From NCBI GenBank assembly GCA_035610365.1, contig CM069436.1, positions 36,339,117-36,403,116 on the forward strand: DNA of 64,000 nt, written 5' to 3'. Under the pieces are notes generated by a model. The model saw only the letters and a list, made by a program, of their open reading frames with translations. It had not been told where the DNA came from and searched no databases. Below, piece after piece: positions 34,213-46,727 of this stretch (the first letter of the stretch is position 1; each line of letters opens with the position of its first letter). The position numbers and the translations under genes were made by a program. Origin of the DNA: Aquatica leii (Eukaryota; Arthropoda; Insecta; Coleoptera; Lampyridae).

Positions 34213-37200
34213 TCTATTCAAAATTTGTCACTTTTTTTTCATCGACTTTTAAAATCCTCGTTTCACTTGGGCTTAAAAATATCTACTCGTAAAAAGAAAC
34301 GCTCAAATTACACAAAACTCGTTGAAAAAATAATAAATACAAAAAATAAAAAGTAACTTCAATAAATACTCTGCTTACGCATATATTAACAAAATCTGTG
34401 TATGTGTATGTAATTAATGATTTACTAATTTAAGCCTGTGCAAAATATATGTATATAACTGAGCTTAAACAATTTAACCCTTAGAGATAGTTTTGAATAC
34501 TTGTTTTGAAATATTTCACGTGTACATTGCATTAATTTATATTTTTTTTAAAACATTTTTTTATTGCTAATAAAATTTGTGTTTTTTTTTAAACAAATAC
34601 ATTTTTGACTTTCTGTAATAAATAATTTATACATGTACCTATTTACATACTAGTTATTACATTATTCATTAATATATTGTTTTACATAGTTAATTTAAAC
34701 TCAAAATTTGTGTTTTTTACATAGTATTACATAAAACAATGTGCTAATATTTGATTGTTTACTGCAACGTAGCTTTTTAATGTTGTAATTTTATCAATCA
34801 TAGAATTAAATTAATATTAACTAAATTAAACCATTATAAAATATAGAATATTTGTGTATTTACTTGCTTATCAATTTAAACAAAATACGATTTTAGTTAA
34901 ACATGAAACAATTTTAACGAAATTCTAATAACAATGCTAAGGTAAATATACAAACAAACATTAAAACAGTATTAAAAAAATAGACATTTTATGTTTAAGA
35001 AGTAATTTAATAAGTACAAATAGATGAGTTTTACTCACGTAACAGATTGTTTAAAGATAGACCTAAATTATAAATTTTATAGGAAAATCAATGCAACAAA
35101 CATAATACCGTTATAAGTTTTATCTAACCCTGGAATTATATTCTATTGTAAAAATAACAACGTTTATTATTTTTTAATTACCTTTAAAGTGTTTAACTAA
35201 TGCATGTAGTTAATATATTTGGCTTAAATTAAATGCTTAACAATAATAAAATTATAAGATTAAGTTCTTAAGATGTTGATTATTTTATAATTAATAATAT
35301 AAATTGTAGCATAATTTAAAAATTGTTATTAATTTTTAATAAATGCTATGGTAAAAACAATTCAAAAATTAAAAATTTTGTTTTTTGTATACATTTTTTT
35401 TTAATTTTGTTTTTAAATCTGTTACAAATTTTGTTAACTAAAAAATGCTTTTGTAATTTAATCACAGAAATAATATGTACTACAGTAACGTTTTTTTTAC
35501 ATTTTTATTTACTGTAGTATTCGAATTGCGTTTGTATCAAAATATAGAAAAAACTTTTTACAATTTTAATTACAATTTTGACAGATTTAGTGAAAAAATC
35601 TACGTTTTACATCAATTTTTTCTTATAAAAATTAAACAAACGAATTAAAACAATTTTTTAGAGTAGCATATTGTATTTTTAAATACATGCTAAAAGTAAA
35701 AAAGCGTTATACGGAGTGGTTTTTGGTGAATGGTACATGTTTTTTGCCGAAAGTTTTTGTTAAATTTTTTGATTTTTTTGTTTTAAACGACTAAACTCCA
35801 ATTAAAACAACCAAGTTACAAAAATAATTGCACAAAAAATATTAAACAGTTATTCTACGTTTAGTAAATAAATAATTAAATCTTGTACAAAGAATAAAAT
35901 GTGTGTAGCTTATAAAAATAAAAATTAAATTTATTAACTATACAATTACATATTTTTTGGTAGAACGTCAAAATGAACAAAAAAATTATTTACAGTAGTA
36001 TAAATTTACTCAAGATGCAAACACTATATTGCTTTATTTCAACAACTGCTTATTTTTAATTTATTGCATTTTCTTAGATTTAGCAATAATAAATGTTGTA
36101 AAATTAATATTTAATATTTGTTGCTTTGAAACGAAAAATTTATGTAAATAACAATATACATCCTAGTAATTCAACATTTTTTATATAAAACTTGTTTCTT
36201 TATGTGCTAAAGAGATATTGGTTTAATCTTACAAAATGTGAAATTACATTTCAGTGATAAATGAACGACAGGATCTGTAATACAGTATATAAAAATAAAA
36301 GCACATATTTCTTTAGAATATTACAGTATTAAAGTATTTCATCAAATTTTATGATAATTATTTAAAAAACAAGTTTTTGTAGTATTAAAAATTTACATTA
36401 AAACAAAATAATAAAAGTATATGTAATCTTTATGTACTTATGTTTAATATAGTTTCGTTTAACTTTTTTTTAAAAAAGCATGAATAATTTCATAACTGTA
36501 TATAATTTTTTGTTTTATAATTTATAAATAACACTATTTTATAAGGTATTTCATATAACAGCATTTTTGAAATAATTAAAGTATATCCATGTTTTAATTG
36601 TATTTGTAAAATTAATAAAGTATAAATTTATATTGAACAATATGCATATTATATATAATTAATAATAAAATAAATTTTACAAACTATAACAGTAATAAAG
36701 TAATTAATTAATGTATATATTCTATAGATACCTAAAATTTTAGTGCAAGATAAAAATTGTAATTTATTTGTAAGTTTTCTTTTATAGTTTCTAATGCATT
36801 GTTGTTTATTAACTAATACAAATTTTTACAAACGCAGAATTATTGTTAAAACACTGATGACAGTTACTAACGATTAATAAAGTTTAATTTACACACATAT
36901 CAACATAGATTTTAATATTAGTGTTGCAAAAATTATAAAAATAATTTAACCTGACCCCACCTTTGTATTTTAGTTTATTTGAAGTTTCTTGCTTAAGAAA
37001 AATGTTGTAGCAAACAACAAAAATATTTTTTTGGTTTGGGTTCGGTAAATGACTCCACCTGGTTATCGATGCAACATAGCTTCATCCAGTGGTCAAAGAA
37101 TAATAATTCTGTTTGCGCCTTGCAAGAAATATATTGAGCAGAAATTTGGACAAGGTATTGAGAGAATATTTCCGCATCTGGCAAAACACTGGATTGCGAC

Positions 37201-37309
37201 AACATTCTAAACACTACTATTAAAGAAACAAATCGTAAAAGTCTCTCCCTTTTTCTTTTAGTTTTAGGTTGATTTGTGTTTGTTGTCGGAGTCAGGCAAC
37301 GCAACGTTT
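34213..37309. other. AT-rich intergenic DNA
   Basis: Very AT-rich. The 103-residue minus-strand frame at 36,993-37,304 lies in a slightly less biased segment and has no motif I recognise. Confidence 0.55.
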
Positions 37310-37311
37310 TA

Positions 37312-37390
37312 AAATGAATAAAGAAAAACGAAGAAAGAACTTTACCCTTATAGAAAAGATAGAATTCATAAACATAATAAACAGGTTAAT
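37312..37390 (+). pseudogene. Possible pogo/CENP-B-type DNA-binding start fragment
   Basis: ATG begins MNKEKRRKNFTLIEKIEFIN, which resembles the basic start and first helix of pogo/Tigger transposase N-termini (KRK...LT..EKL.II). It stops after about 30 codons, or an intron starts at the GTTAAT after INR. No further transposase was found downstream, so this is a weak call from a short motif. Confidence 0.25.
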
Positions 37391-39300
37391 TTATTTATCC
37401 GTTTAATTATAAGTTATAGTATATAATTAACGCTTTTCGTTACTAATATTTTAAAGATGAATTTAAGATTTAGAAAATTGCTGTAATACAATAACAGTTT
37501 CCAAAACTACCAATCTCAATCACTTAATTCAAAATAAATTTTTTTTTACATAAAGATAGCTAAACCTTAGAGAAAAATCCTCCAATGTTTAAGCAATTAC
37601 AAGAATTCAACAGCATTGTTTCAACAGAATTCGGAGAATAAACAATAAAGCATCTGTCAGATTGTTATATTAGAAGAAAAATTAAAAAGGATGTAGTAGA
37701 AGGTAATGTAAATGAACCTTACTTATAATAAAAGCAGTTAATATTTACACTTTACAGAAATAAAGACAAGACAAGGTAGTTATATCGAAAGATGCGCGCA
37801 ACATTGATTTAAAAGAATAAAAAAATAAAGACTAGTAATGACAAATTAACCTGTTTGAGTATAATAAGTTCTGATGAAAAAAGTAAACAACAAAACACGA
37901 TTCTAACCTCATTCAAAGCAAACTACTAGCAATTAAAAATCTCACGGTGATGGAAAGTATTAACATAAAATACTCACTAACTGAAGTTAACTAAAATGAA
38001 GCACAGTATGGCGATTACCATAGTTGTAATATTGTCATATCAGTAAAAGCGTAGTTTATTAGCAGTCTATTTTTTAAGAGGTTAGTGTGTGCAAAATATC
38101 ATACAAAAATATGTATGTTGCAATTATAAAAACATCAAACAGTAACTATAGAATATATTTGGCAGTATATTTGTCTTTATACAAATTTTACCTCATTTCC
38201 AGTTAAAACCATTGAGAAAATTACGATATTTTGTAATCACTTCCTGATTGTGCTGCTCCTAAGCAATTTTTAAAAGTAAAAATATTTTTAGTGAGTTCAA
38301 CATCATTATATTGAAATGCACACAGCAAGCTACAAATATAGCTAAACATCGTTCTGTTTTATTGCAAAAATTAACTTACAAACATGGAAATCTTCTTGTT
38401 TTAATATGAGCTCGGTTGCATGCTTTTTGTGCAGGAATATTAGCGTTTATGAAAAGTAATAACAGATAGGGTTTGCAAGGATAACCGCTGTTCTCTAAAA
38501 GGTTGTTACGTGCGAAATTTTCACAACGGAGTACCCTGTGTATCGACTTAAAAATTAGTTTCTGGTTTTGACGCCCTCTGCCGACTTTGTTGGTTACTGA
38601 GAGGCCATTTTGAAGCTGTCAACTACGTGAGCCGGTTGGTGTCAAGAATCTGGAACTGATTCCTAAGCTTTTAAGGGCATCCCTTGTGATAAATACGAAT
38701 TTATAAGTCAATTACGAATTTATCACAATTTGTTCGACACAGGCCGGTTTTGCCACGTTTCAATCACCTGTTCGCTTCAACAAAGAATAATGATGCATAA
38801 GTACGATTAATAAATACCGCTGCCAAACGTATAAGCTTTTGGGAGAGCGTACTACCTATACGAAAACGAGGTCCCGACGAGCAATGCGTTGGAGATGTTA
38901 ATTCTTGGAAAACAGTCGATTGCGTTACCAATCACTTGTTTGTAATAACAACCAACAGCATTTGATACAACGGGTTCTTATATCGCATTTAATGAGATAT
39001 TATTACTGATTTTGTAGTTTCCTTTTTCGTGAGTTATTGTGTGACACGAATTGCTATTCAATAATTTTTCTAGGCTGCCGGTGGGAAAACGTTTTCTTCG
39101 CGCAATTTGATTATATTTTTTTGCTGTCATAAAAGTTACTCACGGAACTTTGATTACTGTCGGTGTCTGTAATTACGTTTATTGTTTACATACCAATAAG
39201 GTAATTTCAAATATCATTTAGTGTATCGCATGCTGGGAGTAGACAATATTTATTACAAAATTTACTTCGCTATCTCGATGTAATTTAACTATATGCTTTG
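37391..39300. other. Intergenic DNA with a less AT-rich patch
   Basis: 38,460-39,000 is noticeably less AT-rich but has no long frame. It contains an 11-bp perfect inverted repeat, TTGTGATAAAT (38,684-38,694) with its complement at 38,718-38,728; the two arms also carry a direct repeat ACGAATTTAT. Nothing else recognised. Confidence 0.45.
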
Positions 39301-39320
39301 TGTGTTGCCGATATGTCTGG

Positions 39321-39610
39321 CATTTATGCATCGAGAAATTAGACAATACTCCGGATAATCTTTTACGTTACTAATTCAAGGTTTCTACACCTATTAATCA
39401 TACTTGTTAGTTTGTCTAATGCTTATGAATTGAGAACTTCAACTTACTTTTGTTAATTTGCTACGTTGCTAAATTAAAGTTTTTATACCTGTTAATTATA
39501 CTTGTTAATATTTCGAGCATTTATGAATGGAGAAATTACATATATTCCTGTTAATCTTCTATGTTAATACATTAAAGTTGTTATACTTGTTAATCTTTCT
39601 TTTATGGTAA
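39321..39610. repeat. Degenerate ~99-bp tandem repeat, three copies
   Basis: CATTTATGCATCGAGAAATT (39,321), GCTTATGAATTGAGAACTT (39,421) and CATTTATGAATGGAGAAATT (39,518) mark three copies about 99 bases apart. Each is followed by a TTACGTT/TTGCTACG-like stretch and TATAC.TGTTAAT. No coding capacity. Confidence 0.5.
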
Positions 39611-39744
39611 CATACCTTTCTCTTTTAATTGTCGTTACCCGTTAACCAATTTTGGCTACCCGAACACCAGAGTAGCAAAGATTACGAACCTCAAAATTAG
39701 TTACAAGTTTGGACCGTCTGTCGTGATCGAGGCAGAAGTTTTAA

Positions 39745-40220
39745 TTAGGATTGATCTGGCGCCCTTAAGTATAATTTCCTTGAACCTCTTCTATCTCCGA
39801 CTGTGTGAGTTGGCCGTGCAAGGTTCGTAAGACCTAAAGCTTGTAACAAGGTAGTCATTTCTAAACCGTCCTTGTTTAAAATCAACACACAAGGGACTGT
39901 CTGAAAAAATGTACCGTCATATACAGAACCAGACCATCGTGCAATAATGTCAAAAATTTTTAAACTAGCATCACATATTACCTTAGTATTAATAAAAAAA
40001 ATACCCCGTTCTGTTTCTATAGAACTTTGAATGTGAAACACCAAGAAATTGTAGTTTGATATTAGTGCAATCTACTGCACAGACACCTGGGAAATTTTGA
40101 ATGAAATAAAACTGAGTTTTCATCTTGAGGCAATGCTACACATCAAGCCTTTTGTCTTGCAGTGCAGTGGGTTACCTTTGATACTACCTTGGATACTGTC
40201 GACTTATGTACATTCATACT
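39745..40220 (-). pseudogene. PIF/Harbinger transposase relic
   Basis: Minus strand. From 40,220 down: STVSKVVSKV (resembling the helix before the nuclease domain), then across frameshifts a VCAVDCTNIKL block (near 40,060-40,090) holding the first catalytic Asp region, NRTGYFF, and in the open frame 40,044-39,745 FFINTKVICDASLKIFDI followed by ARWSGSVYDGTFF. The D..ARW.GS..D pattern is a hallmark of HARBI1-type DDE transposases. Downstream homology is lost. It would have cut and pasted a TIR element with 3-bp TWA duplications; no TIR was located. Confidence 0.65.
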
Positions 40221-40689
40221 ATTTTAGATTAATTGTTGTGAATTACTAGTCGCATAAAATTAACATGTTAGCAGTAATTGATTTATCGGACTAATGGATT
40301 TGCTTCAAAATGTACTTAGTTTTATATCATCAGCTATCAGATGTTAAATTTTAGTTACGGTTTTTTCTGAGAAATCTCATTTTAAATTTGATAGCATTAT
40401 AAATAATCATGAGATGGTTACGTTCGCGTATTATACGGATTCTGCGGAGTTCTTCTTTATCAAATGACAGTGACGATAAAGATAAAAGGTCTGATCTATT
40501 CTGTTAAAAAAATTGTATAAAAAAGTAGGAATTTAATACTTATATGTATTTTAAGTTTGTAATAAAACAACTTTAAAAAAATTTAAATTAGTATATTTTT
40601 CTTACTTACCTAAATAGATAAATCTAATAAATAAAATAAATCTCACTTAAAACCTATAATTAAATATATTTCATTCATAATCACCCAGA

Positions 40690-41430
40690 AACTAGAATAA
40701 ATTGAATACTTGTCGTAATCGATCTATTTTATGATTATTTTTGAACATATGTAGGACAACACTGGATTTATCTATTTTCTTATGTTTAACATGATCTAAG
40801 TGCTCTTTATAGCGGATTTTAAAAAGTCTTCTAGTTTGCTGTATATATATTTGGTTAGTCCTTACAACTAATTTTATATATTTTTGATTGATCGCACATA
40901 TATGTATTGAATCTTTTGTGTTACCTAAAAAGTTTTTTATGTAATTGTTTATAGTTGTTACTATTTTGTAATCAAATTTTAAGAACATTTTTTAGTTCTC
41001 TAGTAAATGTGAAATAATATCGAAGTTTTACATATTTATTTTTTTTTGTTAATATTTTGTAACGTAGTCACTTCTGGAATATTTAATTCATATGTTTCTG
41101 TTTTCTAACGATATTGTTAACTATTAATTCCAAATTTCCATTCGATGTTACAATATGTTTAATACATTTAAATTTTTTGTTAAAATTATCTTTTGACAAT
41201 AAAAAATTCAATAATTGTTGAATTAAAAATTAAAATGTGGCAAGCTATGGTTCAAATAATTTGCTCTAAATCTTATGGTATTAGTACCTGCGGTAAAATT
41301 TAATATCTAATTTATTTCCCTTTCTGGTCATTAAAGTGTCTTGAAATGGCAACGTTGCATTGTTTTTCTATTTTACGAGTAAACTTAATAGTTTCAAATT
41401 TTTAATTTAAGACTGTAACACATTCTTAGG
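40690..41430 (-). pseudogene. Penelope-like element relic (RT end and GIY-YIG)
   Basis: Minus strand. The 98-residue frame at 40,692-40,988 contains NQIYIQQTRRLFKIRYKEHL and SSVVLHMFKNNHKI, clearly the GIY-YIG nuclease (normally YIGQT.R.F..R..EH). Between 41,280 and 41,410 broken frames read IKFTRKIEKQ and a DTLMTRKGN-like segment, the RT C-terminal region of this family. It is a different lineage from the copy at 24.8-25.8 kb, with SS.ALHM in place of ETALALHH. Decayed. Confidence 0.65.
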
Positions 41431-41689
41431 GATTGCAAACACTAGTATCAATGACCGCAAATATGTTTATTGCAATTAAATAACAACAACGTTAAATTAA
41501 TTATACATGTAATAAATTATTTAAAAAAAAAGAATAAACTGTGATTGACAACTTTTTTAAAGTTAACCAAACGTTAATCGATGGTTAAGTTTCGATTAGT
41601 TTAGCAATTGATTAACTAAGTTTTATCAATGATTATCGTTCAAAATTTGTTTTGTGCAACTTATTTTATTCTTAACAAATGATTAAAGC

Positions 41690-42250
41690 AATTATAGGCT
41701 TTGTGATCATTGCTGGTTTTGTCAAACCATGCAAAAGATCTGTTGTAGTGTAGAAAATGCATGTTGCTAAATAATTCAAGTTTATACTGGAATGATCAAT
41801 AACGCACTGGAGAAAAAACAAGGCCAAATAATAGTGATAGATATGGTAAAAAGTTTAGAACTAGGTTATGCAATTACCAGTGATAATTTCCTTACGTCGC
41901 TAACCAGAAGATGAAGCAAGATGGAAAGAAAGTTGTTTTTATCCAAAAATGCCATGATAATTTCATACGTTTTAGAGAAAATAATAATAAACTGTTTTAC
42001 TATCAACCCAGCATCGCAATATAAATATTTCGAATGAAATAACAAGATACAAGTAATTCTTAATTACAATAAATGTAAAGATATTGATGTTCTTGATCAA
42101 TGATAGAAGAATATATATGTTCTTGTAATACTAAACGATGACCATTAGTGTTATTTTTGCACGTTGTGACAGGTTGCACAATTCTTTTTTTATACAACCA
42201 AATACAACATGAAACAAGTAAAACATTTAGGAGACAAACAAACGAAAATG
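41690..42250 (+). pseudogene. piggyBac-like transposase relic (catalytic core)
   Basis: Plus strand in broken frames. Around 41,820-41,910 the reading QIIVIDMVKSLELG, then SDNFLTS matches the piggyBac core with the DNF(F)TS motif that holds a catalytic Asp. Around 42,045-42,100 NNKIQVILNYNKCKDIDVLDQ matches the KP.V..YN..K.GVD.LDQ block with the last catalytic Asp. A PLVLFLHVV stretch follows. N- and C-termini are missing. It is distinct from the C-terminal fragment at 45.7 kb, since both include the segment after the core. Confidence 0.6.
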
Positions 42251-45200
42251 TTTGAAATGGAATTAATAGTACTACTAATAACCGAGAGTCAGATAGAAAA
42301 ATTTCCTAAGTATATATCAACTACAGTTTGAATAACTGTAAAAAAGGGATAAATCTCATAATTGGGCTTGTAAGAAACATGATACTGTAAAAAATCAATA
42401 TGTAAAACCTGCAATAATCAACTAGAACAAATTTGTTAAATGTTCGTTTTATAATAACTGTTTTTTTAAAGTTACATTTTGTTTACTTATAAAAAAAGTT
42501 TGTTTAGTTATTCCAGACGTTTTAATTGATATTTTATCGAGAAAAACGTAAGTATTTAGTTGGGGTTAGTAAATAATCCAACTTATTTTTTTATGCACCA
42601 TTTCTGACTTGGTTGTCAGAAAGTTAATAGACACGTATAAATTAACAAGTTTGTAATACAACGTAAAAAAATTATGTATTTACCAAATAATTGACAAAAT
42701 ACTTAATTTTTCTATATGTATATTTTTAGCAAATAATGCATTTTATGTGATCTATTTAAATACTAATGTTTAAAATAATACTAACTTATTAAACCAAATT
42801 AAAAATATTTTATCTGGTTTTTTTGTCATAAAAATATATTTATGATAATATTGTGTTTTATTAACATATCAATTTCAATTACTAGGCATTTGTATAAACT
42901 ATACATTTACAAAAATTACAATGAATATAAACGTATCAATACAATAATTTCTACATTTATATTTAAATCAATTGTCATAATAATAATATATCAATAAAAA
43001 AACCTATTAGAAACGTTTCTATATATAATGTATACAAAAGGATTATATCATTATATTTTAAACGTTTCTAAAAGCTAAATGCATTAGATTTCATCAAAAA
43101 ACAATAATTTCAAATTTAATTAAACAAAACAGCATTTCATTAATTAAACACTGTTTAGTATTAATAAAACTAATTTTAAACTTGTTTGCTTATGTTGGCT
43201 TAGTTTAAATATAAATCATTACGCTACCTTTCAAAAATTGTGTGCAGATGTTATTGTATTTTTTAAGTAAAATATTTATGTACTTAAACGAAAAACTACC
43301 AACGTTGAAAAGATACCTAAAATAAATGGGGGTTTTACAAAAATAACTGTAGTGTAGTTTCATGCATTAGTTATTAAATTGTGTGCTAGATAATTGTTGC
43401 CTACACATGAATACATAAAAACTCATTAATCACCCGCAAGGACACTATTGACGTTTTTAGTATGACCAAATTTGTAAAAGTGTACGTTTTTAATTGTACA
43501 TAAGAAATTGTTGATTACATCGATCAATCAAAAAAAAAGAAAAGAAAAAACAAGTAGACGGTTAAATAATGATTGTTAAAAAAAGTACATTTACTTAACT
43601 AATTATTTAATACATAAATATGTATACTAAGAATATAATACTGGTGGTATTATTGATTATCGATATTCTAGAAATTTTTGTCTAGTATTTGCTAAATTAC
43701 TAAAAATATTAAAAATTGTTATTTATTTTAATCAACTGTTTATTTGTGTTTTAAACAACTTTTTAAGTTTACGCAACCATGTATTAAATTATTTGTGCAA
43801 TTTGGTACACAAGTCAAGTATTCGCGTTATAAAAAAGTATAAAAAAAAACACTTACAATTTATTAAAGAATCCAAACTTTACTTTACAGTTTGAAAAAAT
43901 CACAAAATCTAATTTGTAACCGACCAAGAATTAAAAAATTAAACAAATTCATTGTGATTTAAAATTCAGTTTTTAATAATTAGAAAAAATATTTTCGCAC
44001 ACACAAATTTTAAATAACATGCATTAGACAATACTTCTACGAAAGCTGTAGTTAAACTGGCATGGTATACAGGTAAGGGATGCCACGGCGTCGACTCGTT
44101 GCCCTAACAGGGTGCATCGAGACGCCGACCACTGACTCGGACGTAACATCAAAGTTCAGGACGTTTGCGTTTGTAGATTTACAATATCTTTTTCATACGT
44201 TTAGTACAGGAAATGGTCTTTTTTCCGTATCTTAATTAGATCTACATCGAGTAACAATAACAAACAATTTATCTAAAAATGACAGTTTTTTAATGCGTAT
44301 TATGACATATTGTTAATTTATCGTTAACATTCAACATTTCAAATGATATCGCTATAGACTTTGTTGTAACTGTAATTAGCTTAAACAAAACTTTTGTAAC
44401 TGAATCATTTTTCTAATAAATTTGTTGTATTTGATGTATACAAAAATCTTTAAAAATAAAGTTTTAATTGTAAAAAAATAAAACAGAATCGTGATATGTT
44501 TATAGTTATTGGCACGCGGTTAAATCACTTATATCTGAATTGGCATATATCGTTTAAAGGTACATTAATGTAAATATATAACCGTCTAAAGTTAACAAAA
44601 TATATTTAAACAAATTTCTGTATTAAATTGGTATAATTAGATAGTCTATAGCTTTATTTAAACGCCTAGAGCATTTAACAGTAATTAACATTTACGAGAT
44701 ATGTTAACACTTTGTTTCTAATTTAGTGCGGTAACTTTTTCTTGCGTGATGCACAGGATGTTTTCGGTAGGACACAAATAATCTTTGTGTACATTCACTA
44801 TAAATAAACTCAACTTACATCTATTTTGTATTGTACTATTTTTTAAACAGCAATGTAACTACTATTGCAAATTGTAAATTCTGATGTTAAAGTAAAAATA
44901 AATGTTGGTGTTGTAATTACCATTAATATACTGCAAAAAAAATTATAACATTGATTAATTTAGATATAAAATTTTTAGTAGAAATTAAAAAATAATTGTT
45001 AATTTATACTTTACATTTAACAATTAACAATGACGTGAATTGTAAAAGTAAGTATTAAACGTTTTAAAAAGCCTATATCGCCAAGACATCTTGAAACCAA
45101 AAGAAAGAAACGTCGGTATAAGCAATATTCTGTAGCAGTAGTAAACAGATTGCAAAAAAATAAGGACTTTTTAATAATTTCTTACGCATTGCTTAACACA

Positions 45201-45739
45201 ATGATACTGAAACATTTTTTAAATACACAAGGATGACTTAGTTCCAAATCGACACCTTACTAAAATTATTAAAACCATTTTTATTCCCATAGACTTCTTA
45301 TAAAGTAAGTGATACGATTGTGTGGTCTCTATATAAGGAGATTACACTTACATTCTTAGTTATCTTTTAAAAAAACGTTTTATGTCAAAAATTGTTGTAT
45401 GACACTGAATTAGACATCATATTGTTTTTAAAATAATTAACATTTCTAACATCGGATCAGGTTTGCGCGGATCCCAAAGCTCATACTTTTCTTATTACAT
45501 GCGTTTAAATTTTTTGAAACATCTCGAGACTCATTTAAATTTACGTTTTTGTAAATGTTTTCTTTAAAATTCTTACATATTTTCTTAGAATCTTACTACA
45601 ACAAAATGTCATTTTCTCAAAGTCTGCAAATTACAAAGGAATTTGCTAACTGATTTTCAATTTTGTAATTTATTAGGCGAGGATTTATTTATTTGCTCTT
45701 TGTTGTCTAATAATTTTGAGTAATTGAGTTTAGCATAAA
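42251..45739. other. AT-rich intergenic DNA with one GC-rich hairpin
   Basis: No gene recognised. Near 43,008-43,070 AGAAACGTTT and AAACGTTTCT form a small inverted repeat. A GC-rich hairpin at 44,086-44,127 is listed separately. The rest is typical AT-rich filler. Confidence 0.5.
44086..44127. other. GC-rich hairpin in AT-rich surroundings
   Basis: CGGCGTC (44,086-44,092) pairs exactly with GACGCCG (44,121-44,127); inside, CCCT (44,102-44,105) pairs with AGGG (44,109-44,112) around a three-base loop. The flanks (44,065-44,165) are also unusually GC-rich. It does not match the hammerhead, twister or tRNA folds I can check by eye. Confidence 0.5.
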
Positions 45740-46085
45740 AGTTATAGTTAACAGTTGTGGCCATAAATGCTTTTGTTATTTGAACAGAAGTTCATCCGGA
45801 GTAGAATAGTTAATATTTAGATAGGCTCTTTCTCTTACAATTAGCAAAAAAACTATTAGAGCCTCGTCTGCGACATAGCGTAAGTGACCCTATTATAGGG
45901 CCAAGATTGTCTAAAACAACTAAAAATAGCATCACTGCAGTACTGGAGACACTTGGAAATACCGTACACGAAAACCAGAAGAACAAAACACAACAAAAGA
46001 CAGATCAACCCAAAAAAGAAAAATGCGATTTGTGCCTGAGGAGCAATAACAAAAAAGTCAAAACACAATGTTGTCACTGTAACAA
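45740..46085 (+). pseudogene. piggyBac-like transposase C-terminus, 5' part (interrupted)
   Basis: Broken frames from about 45,740 read AINAFVI and EQKFIRSR. From about 45,845 one open frame reads KLLEPRLRHSVSDPI, a linker, then KCDLC...K.KTQCCHC, the first half of the Cys-rich zinc domain that ends piggyBac-family transposases and binds element or chromatin DNA. The domain stops at 46,085 where a 6-kb transposon begins. The missing half (CPPH, then C..CKK and a stop) resumes at 52,094. The gene had already lost frame integrity upstream, or lost it later. Confidence 0.75.
46083..46085. repeat. Target site duplication CAA (left) of the 6-kb element
   Basis: CAA before the element recurs at 52,094-52,096. 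Removing one copy and the element restores the spacing of the piggyBac zinc domain (C-x2-C-x4-C-x2-H), which independently supports these ends. Confidence 0.65.
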
Positions 46086-46101
46086 TAGTATGAAAGCAAC
46101 T

Positions 46102-46515
46102 GCTAGCAACGTCGGGAAAACAAGAATTTCAGGTAGACCAGTTTTTAGATATACTATCTCTCTCACTCCCCCGGACATCATACGGGCTACCTGGCTGGCG
46201 GTAGTGGTTGCGTTCATCAGTGCGCATCGTACCTGTACAGGTAAAATATCAATTTTTCAAACAACTTTAAGAAGTTTTTTTTTATTATTATTTTTATTGA
46301 ACTTCTTGCAACATGAATCATTGCCAGATATTTTTACTGTTGTTTATACTATGCCAAACGCTAATTTCGAATTTAAAAAAAAAATTGTTTAAATTTATTT
46401 TAGTATGGCTGAAATTTTAATATGATGTTATTTCAGCATCTAAAAACCCAAAATTAATTTGCGAATCAATAATTCCATTGTAAAACCGTGAGCCAGACCG
46501 ATATAAAAGTGAAAA
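46102..46515 (+). repeat. Left long terminal inverted repeat
   Basis: 414 bases from GCTAGCAACG to GTGAAAA. It aligns along its full length to the reverse complement of 51,671-52,083 with scattered substitutions and small indels, e.g. GAATTTCAGGTAG, ACCTGTACAGGTA and ATTCCATTGTAAAACCGT are shared. The divergence indicates an old insertion. Confidence 0.9.
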
Positions 46516-46727
46516 GTGATGTATCATTTTGCTTGGACTAGAAATAGTTGTCGAATAGATTACAGAGAAAGGATTAAAAAGTATTGAATTAATTTGTGGA
46601 TTAATGCTGTATCAAAATAATAATTTATTGTTGTACAAAATTAAGATAATGATCATTCTCAAGTATGAAAATAAACAAAAATATAGATGGTTACATGAAA
46701 ATGAAGGTTAGATTTTTTAATCCATAA

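Noticed and set aside
44065..44165. tRNA or tRNA-derived SINE
   Set aside because: A- and B-box resemblance is loose, no cloverleaf forms and the dominant fold is a simple hairpin.
41690..46085. One single piggyBac gene from 41.7 to 46.1 kb
   Set aside because: Both fragments contain the segment after the catalytic core, so they overlap in protein coordinates and must be separate copies.
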